Source of the DNA: Dasypus novemcinctus
Taxonomy: Eukaryota > Chordata > Mammalia > Cingulata > Dasypodidae
DNA length: 64,000 nucleotides
Direction: 5' to 3'
NCBI RefSeq assembly: GCF_030445035.2
Contig: NC_080690.1
Location: 33,630,796 to 33,694,795, forward strand
In this document: positions 21,188-64,000 of the stretch, one piece after another
Layout of the letters: each line of letters begins with the position of its first letter
Numbering within the stretch: the first letter of the stretch is position 1
Made by a program: the position numbers and the translations under genes
The notes under the pieces: model-generated
Database searches by the model: none
The model's input: the letters and a program-made list of their open reading frames with translations, nothing else
What the model was told of the DNA's origin: nothing

Positions 21188-22524
21188 GTATATTTCTATA
21201 TATATTTGGATTTATGGAAGACTAGACATGGAAAAAAATCCAGCACCCCAACAAGTACAGCCAGGAAAGTAATTCACTCTGTAAAAGGACAGGTTTAAGG
21301 TAACTACGAACAGGAAAGGGTGGGAAAGGAAGAAAAAAAATGTGCATTGAGTTTAAGACACTGTAAAACTCGAAGACATGTTTACTATTCAAGTATAAAC
21401 TCAGTAAGGACTTGGCATAAATTGAAAGGCAGCTGCTGAGGTACACCATTATAAAATAAATTCTATGAATTTATAATTCTACCTTCCAATTTTCTGGGAG
21501 AAAAAACCAAACTCTTGAAGGTCTTCACCAGAGACCCTGAGAGGGGTTAACACTTTTGATGAAGACATAGTCAACAATTCATGATTGAATTTACTATTCA
21601 AAAACATGTATTTATTTAAAACAATAGAAACACCTGTTGTCAGACTGTCCTCCAGAGTTTTTGAGACTATTAGTTCAAGAGTTTCAAAGTATATTACTTC
21701 TGAAAACAATACTGATTAAAAAATAAAAATTAAAAAAAAAATCCTGATTTGATGGTACCTTAAAAATACTCTAAATATCAAATTTTCTCCAGTCTAACAT
21801 TGCAATTAATGTAAGAATTCCTCCTACATTGGTAAAACATTTTTTCCTCACAAAATGTGGGTACTCAAATTGGATAGAAACAACATGAATGTGAAAATAC
21901 CACCAATTTTCTGCAGTTAAAAAAAACTAGAATGTTCTTTGGAATCACTGAAATATCAAAATTTTGGGTTTTTTCCTACAGTCTGTGCACCTTCTTTCTT
22001 GTCCTCTATGTTGCTTGTAGTATTGACCTGTGAAATTCTAATTTTATAGATTCAAGTCTTGCAGTGCAGTATCCACGCTTAACACACTGTGGTGTCTCTC
22101 TGACCACTGAAAAGTTATTCTTAACCCAGAAACGCTGTCATTCTCCATGACTTTAGCCCAAAATAAAAACTTTAGAAAATGAGACAAGCATTCTGTATTA
22201 AACAATCAAGAGAACCCAACAAGGAGAAATCCGCCAAGGTTTCAACAGCACTCAAGAGGGCACTGTTTCCTATTGTTTTTCATGGAAGTACCACAGGCTT
22301 AGCACTCAATTTTCCTTAGCCTTCAAAGGAATTTCTCAGGGCTGGTAAGTTGGGTTAGATTCTAAGAGAATTTGTCTTTGACAAACTACCAATTTTAGCA
22401 TAAAATCTGGCCATGGCTATAAGTTTCAATGTGCGTACGACTGATTAGAGATGTTTTTTTCTTTTTCTTTTCAACAATGGCTGGAATTGAGTAGAAACAA
22501 GTCCATAATGCCTCTTCACGTGTG

Positions 22525-58891
<36,367 letters not shown>

Positions 58892-59046
58892 TTAGGTAGT
58901 TTTCAGTTTTCCAACTACTGTTTTCATAATCTGGAGTTGAAGAACTTGCATCCTATTTGTTTTTAACAACTGAACGCCAAAGGAAGTTATGGATCTGATA
59001 TCCAACATTATCAACTACAAGGAATCCTGGTCATCCAGTGGCAGTT
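58892..59046 (-). other. RSPRY1: RSPRY1 5' UTR part of first coding exon
   Basis: The exon probably begins after a pyrimidine-rich acceptor (ctttttcctttag) ending at 59047, giving 155 nt of leader before Met1. The upstream noncoding exon is not in the window. The boundary is inferred from the splice signal. Confidence 0.55.
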
Positions 59047-59317
59047 CTAAAGGAAAAAGAGGAAAAGAAAAGGAAAAATCAATCAGAGACCCTTGACTTC
59101 TCAATTACTCAAACTTTCCTGGCTTGATTTTTATAGGTATTAGGATTAAAATGAATCATCTTTGGTTATTTTTATAGGTATCCAAAACAAACTGGCATCT
59201 TTGACTAACAGATCATCACAATCAATTGATAATTTCTTTTTGTCATTGTATTTTAAAGTTGTTCTGCTAAACCAATCATATCCTTGCTAAGAATTACAAA
59301 AGTTAAAATTTTTTATT

Positions 59318-59408
59318 TTTTTAAATTTTTAAGGAGGTATCAGGGGTTTAGCCCAGGACCTTGTACATGGGAAGCAGGCACTTAAACTACTGAGCTACAC
59401 CTGCTCCC
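59318..59408 (-). mobile_element. Short DAS SINE
   Basis: One unit on the minus strand, 270 bp upstream of the 5' UTR exon, with agaatt on both sides. Confidence 0.78.
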
Positions 59409-59409
59409 T

Positions 59410-60609
59410 AGAATTGATTTTTTTTTAAAAAAGAACATATATGCAGTTCTTCTCATATAGGAATATATTACAATAATGTGTGCAATTTTTAAGGGCTCCT
59501 TTTGTAAAGAAAAATGAATTTTCTCAATTTAAAAATATGGGAAACTTTAATATGTTTCAAATAAATTATCTAATTACAGATATTTGTTGTTAAAAGGCTA
59601 TGATACAAATGTGATAGCACCAATTTGCTATCAAGATGAATAAAAATTAAAAGATCTAATCTGCTTAGAGCTCCCATTTGGAGACTCTCAAGAATTTACA
59701 GATATCATACAAGTAGTTACAAAATTTTTCTGTTAGGTAAGCAAGACTGTTTTGGGAAGGCAAATTTATATCACGAAGTTACATATTCACAAAGAACAGT
59801 TTGCTGCACAACACCTCTGCTACAAAGTTAAGATTAAGGTGCACCAATTCTCTTTGTCTGCAAGTACTAAGCATTTTGTGTGCCACAGACCTTGCTAAAA
59901 CTGGGAGAATAAATATGAACTGGCAAAATCACTGCCCTCCAGGAATTCATGGGTGTCCATTCTCATTCCAGAAAGTATGTTTATCATGAAAAAGCTATCA
60001 TCTAAAGATAGGAAGTTTTTCATTATGCTGGAAACTCTGGTTAGGTTCTAAAAAGAAGTAAAGATTTGGAAGCAGGTGACTGACATGGGGATGGTTTGTA
60101 ACAGAGAGTAGAAAATCATGCCCAGATCTGGAGACTAGGACACATAAGGGATATACAAACACTAGTGTGTACTCTCTATTCAACATTTGGTTACTTACTA
60201 TTATTTCCTCCTATACTGAACACTGACTGGCTCAGGAATAGATATAAATAAAATTTATAATTCAGAACTAGAAGCAAGAGAAATAATATTTCCATTATTC
60301 TGGACAAATTTTCAGCAAATTCTTTTCAATATTTGTCCATTTTAATTATTGCCCATAGGTAAAATAGAAAGAAAAATAAAATATATAATATGTAAGGATA
60401 TAATATATGTTATTTAAACACACATATACACATATAAAGGGAGTAGAAAAGAGAGGAGGGAAGGGGGGAAGGAAGAGAGGGGCGAGGAGACAGACATAAT
60501 CTTCCTCCAGAGATTACCAAAACAGCAATGACTGGGTGAAATTTTACCACAGATACTTTGTCCCCAAACACCAGTCAGGCTGTCTCCAAAATTTGAAGAC
60601 TGTACTTTA
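59410..60609. other. RSPRY1 intron 1, unique part
   Basis: AT-rich sequence with an (AC/AT) patch near 60410-60440 and a polypurine stretch near 60441-60490. Nothing else is recognised. Confidence 0.5.
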
Positions 60610-60623
60610 AAAGGATGTGACTG

Positions 60624-60999
60624 GGAAGTGTACGTGGCTCAACTGATAGAGTGTCAGTCTACCATATGGAGGGTCCAGGGTTCAATCCCCAGGGCCTCCT
60701 GACCCATGTGATGAGCTAGCCCATACGCAGTGCTGACACATGCCAGGAGTGCTGTGCCACACAGGGTGCCCCATGTGCAAGGAGAGCTCCCCACAAGGAG
60801 AGCCACCCTGTGTGAAAAAAAAACACAGCCCACTCAGGGGTGGCGCCGCACACACGGAGAGCTGACGCAGCAAGATGACTCAACAAAAAAGACACGCAGT
60901 TTCCCAGTGCTGCTGGATAATGGAAGCGGACTCAGAAGAACACACAGCGAATGAACACTGAGGGGTGAGAAATAAATAAAATAAATCTTTAAAAAAAAA
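60624..60999 (+). mobile_element. DAS-III SINE with TSD
   Basis: It lies between aaaggatgtgactg copies (60610-60623 and about 61000-61013). It has an internal deletion in the acgcaag... body. Confidence 0.92.
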
Positions 61000-61399
61000 A
61001 AAGGATGTGACTGAAGTATAGGTAGGAAGATGCTGCAAGGACTTAGCTGGAAATCGTTTTTTAAAAGAGAACTCATTCTAAATTAGCAAAGAGTTGAAAT
61101 AATGCCATTCTTTGTTGGCATTATTGAAGAAATTCTACAATTTCTTCCAGAGGGTAATCAAGAGATTTCAGTGCTTAAACAGTCAAAATAAAAAATAACT
61201 TTTATGGGTTCCTGATCTGATAAATTGTGCTGGTGTCTGAGAAAGACCAAAAGCAAAACTTGAGAAGCCACAGAGAAAGTGCTGTCGGCATGATTCTGAT
61301 GAGAGAAGGCAAAGAATCCAAAGTTTTCTAACAGGTCTGCCAATGGGCAGTAACCCAGCTCATATGCCACTAGAGTACTTGAAATATTTCCCCTTAAAT

Positions 61400-61770
61400 G
61401 TAATATTTTTTAAAAAATTTTATCTGTTAATTTTTAAAATTACAAAATGAATGTGTTCATTTTAACAACACAAATGCTGCACAAGTCTATGGAACAAAAA
61501 GTGGAAGCCCCCTTTTTGTTCCACCTAAGCTTATTTCCTTTTCCAGAGGTAAGCCCTACTAAAGCAGCTTCATGTGCCTGCTTCCACACTTTTTCTTACG
61601 CACTTATAACTTAGTTTTGTTTTTTTAAACCTAACCAGGGCAATGCCATAAAGACTGTTCTGTGATTTGCTTCTATCACTTAGCACATCTTTCTATACCA
61701 GCATATAGAGCTACCTCAACCTGATTAAAGGGTATAAAAAATCCATACTATGGATTATTAATAGGTTCTG
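61400..61770 (-). mobile_element. Old L1 3' fragment
   Basis: In antisense it shows tctgtgatttgcttctatcact, tagcacatctttctatacc and agagctacctcaacct, the typical 3' part of ancient L1 families. Confidence 0.6.
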
Positions 61771-61964
61771 AACTATTATGCTAATCACTCATGACACTTT
61801 CCTAAGAAAAGAAACTGAAAAGTTTGGGTGATGAAGCTAAATTATTAGACAGCATTGTTTAATCTTATTCAAAAAAAGCATTATGTGGACTACTTTGCAG
61901 TGATTATAGTTTGAAAGACAGCACACAGTCTATAGATCTTTACAGGCTCTCAGAGACCACCTAC

Positions 61965-62185
61965 AGAACAGTGCATGAACTTTGCAGTCGGAAAGACCTG
62001 GACACAAAGCCCAGCCCTGACACATTTACTAGCTATGCCTAATTCGTCCTAATTAAACTAAGGCTGTTTCCACACTTAAAAAAATGGAGACAGTAATAGT
62101 ACTTACCTCACAGAACCATTGTGAGGAGTAAATGAAATAGTACATGTAAAACATGTGGCACAATGTCTAAGACTTAAGCTGGATC
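61965..62185 (+). mobile_element. MIR in RSPRY1 intron 1
   Basis: The blocks tttgcagtcggaaagacct, tttactagctatgcctaa, acctcacagaaccattgtgagg and acatgtggcacaatgtct follow MIR order. Confidence 0.78.
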
Positions 62186-63260
62186 CAAAAATGCAGGATG
62201 CAGGTATAAAATGAACATGCTGCTAAATCAGAAGTAACTAAATAATTTGAGAAGTGGGGTCTCTGGATTAAGACTTGAATCACCAATGAAGAGCCAACCC
62301 CTCTTATAGAATTCATCTATCCTGTACTGAATAACTTTTACTTATCCGCGCTTACTGCATCATCTAGACTTTTATCTAGACTTTTAGACTAAGAACTAGG
62401 AAGGGACTTTGGCTTAATCATCCCATTGGTGGCATTATAATCATTTAGGTTCCTAATTAAAATTCAAATTCCTGGTCTCACACTCCAAATAGCCAGTATG
62501 ACAATTTCTAGCATATGACCCAAGCATGCGTTTCCTTAAAAACAGTCAGGTCTGGAAACCACTAAGTTGCTGAACCTGACACAGGACCTGTTGGAATAGG
62601 TAGGACCTACCATTGACTAAATGAAGAGACAAATCGAAACACACTGAAGATCATACTAAAGGGTGATTCTTTTGGGGTCAAAAGTGCCAATCTCTCCAGA
62701 AAAATGAACTGTGACTATCTTTAAACATAGGTCTCTGGAGAGGACATCAAAATAACAGTTAGATTACAGTGACTCTCCATTAACGATTATGTATAGTACA
62801 TTATCAACACAATGAAAAAAAAAAAGTGCCATATATTTCTCACCAGATCCACCCCATGAAACATCTTCATGAACCAAGATGGTACCTTGCTTATGGGAAA
62901 TATCATCCAAGCGTTGATAGACAGAATAGAATGGAAAATAAATAAGACTAGAGATTATACTTCACCATAACCATGAAGGCCACTTAGGCTCAGATGGTCA
63001 AGTCAATTTTGAGGGAAAAAGAAAGCTAGTCGTGTAACTTAAACATATATATAAATATTAGATTATATGGCTGTAGCCATCAGTCATCGACTGGTTTAGT
63101 AATAATTTTATCATTGGATGCCTCTGCTTAGGATAAAGACTCTTCTTACCATCTAAATGGCAATACTTTAAAATTATGCTCTTGATAAGCACTTTGCTGC
63201 AAGAACAAAATTATAATCAACATTTTATTTGCAAATGTGTTTCTCTGAAGGATGGCGTTA
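62186..63260. other. RSPRY1 intron 1, unique part
   Basis: Nothing is recognised in this AT-rich stretch. Confidence 0.5.
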
Positions 63261-63293
63261 TTAATTTTAATGCTGTTTTAAAAGACTATTCTC

Positions 63294-63671
63294 GGGAAAC
63301 GGACTTTGGCCCAGTGGTTAGGGCGTCCATCTACCATATGGGAGGTCCGCAGTTCAAACCCCGGGCCTCCTTGACCCGTGTGGAGCTGGCCATGCGCAGC
63401 GCTGATGCGCGCAAGGAGTGCCCTGCCACGCAGGGGTGTCCCCCGCGTAGGGGAGCCCCACGCGCAAGGAGTGCGCCCGTGAGGAAAGCCGCCCAGCGTG
63501 AAAAGAAAGAGCAGCCTGCCCAGGAATGGTGCCGCCCACACTTCCCGTGCCGCTGACAACAACAGAAGCGGACAAAGAAACAAGACGCAGCAAATAGACA
63601 CCAAGAACAGACAACCAGGGGAGGGGGGGGGGGGGATTAAATAAATAAATCTTTAAAAATAAATAAATAAA
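63294..63671 (+). mobile_element. DAS-III SINE with TSD, low divergence
   Basis: It lies between taaaagactattctc copies (63279-63293 and 63672-63686). Its body is nearly identical to 28796-29171, with intact CpG-rich gcgcgcaaggagtgc blocks, which suggests a recent insertion. Confidence 0.92.
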
Positions 63672-63786
63672 TAAAAGACTATTCTCTTCATTTCTACATC
63701 ATTTATAATTTATTAGATTTTAATCCTGTTTTAAAAGACTATTCTCTTCATTTCTACATCATTTATAATTTATTAGACTTTTATAT
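63672..63786 (+). repeat. 60-bp tandem duplication
   Basis: Taaaagactattctcttc... starts at 63672 and again at 63732. About the first 46 bases are identical. Part of a preceding copy (63261-63293) is cut by the SINE insertion. Confidence 0.88.
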
Positions 63787-64000
63787 TTCACATTTTTTAA
63801 AGCTGCTCTGAGAGAGAAAAAAAATCAAACTTGGGTTCTCAGAAAGTTTAGTGTCAATGATGTGAGGTTTTGGTATTCACTGCCAGTACAAAATACAGAC
63901 CTCCACCATCATAAACGGCTCAGCACAAAAACATTTGGCCAGCTCTCCCTAATAAATGGTCCAGGAATCAATGATTCATCTTTTAAATATTTGCTTTTAT

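Larger units (their letters stand above)
21090..22524 (-). other. RSPRY1: RSPRY1 3' UTR (inferred)
   Basis: About 1.4 kb of AT-rich sequence without DAS insertions follows the stop codon and includes a (CA)n tract near its end. AATAAA occurs on the minus strand at 21611-21616 and 21110-21115. The distal one was taken as the end, but either could be used. Confidence 0.5.

Overview
The window is nuclear DNA of a placental mammal, and its repeats point to an armadillo-type xenarthran (most likely Dasypus). Vertebrate genes split into small GT-AG exons lie among ancient MIR, L2 and L1 remnants. The dominant young repeat is the tRNA-derived DAS SINE family known from Xenarthra, present as short units of about 100 bp, as dimers or oligomers, and as DAS-III elements of about 400 bp. 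No bacterial, phage or plasmid feature is present. Gene names rest on my recognition of the translated exons. No alignment was run.

Three genes occur in the order PLLP (+), ARL2BP (-), RSPRY1 (-), which is the neighbourhood known on human 16q (there in the opposite orientation). Positions 1-6640 are GC-rich and hold exons 2 to 4 and the 3' UTR of PLLP; exon 1 lies to the left. Positions 6641-9209 are a tail-to-tail gap filled partly with DAS elements. ARL2BP is complete at about 9210-17400: six coding exons sum to 163 codons plus stop, and exon 1 lies in a CpG island. Positions 17720-21090 are intergenic with an L1 3' end and an L2. RSPRY1 covers about 21090 to beyond 64000. All 14 coding exons are present, keep phase, and sum to 575 codons plus stop. 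Its first noncoding exon and promoter lie to the right.

The introns are a record of transposition. Many insertions still show target-site duplications (TSDs), including DAS-III elements, DAS dimers and a four-unit DAS array, a minus-strand L1 with a 20-bp TSD, an Hsmar1-type mariner with terminal inverted repeats and a decayed transposase, a poly(A)-tailed orphan retrocopy, and a lineage-specific L1-like 3' end in at least three tailed copies. There are also a perfect 143-bp tandem duplication and a 60-bp duplication split by a SINE.

The three genes do not form a pathway. PLLP is a four-pass MARVEL membrane protein of myelin and apical membranes. ARL2BP is an effector of the small GTPases ARL2 and ARL3 at cilia, centrosomes and mitochondria. 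RSPRY1 is a SPRY plus RING protein. I found no previously undescribed system. The most testable ideas are a second, better-context start codon in RSPRY1 that would swap a signal peptide for a possible N-acylation motif, and the phylogenetic placement of the mariner.
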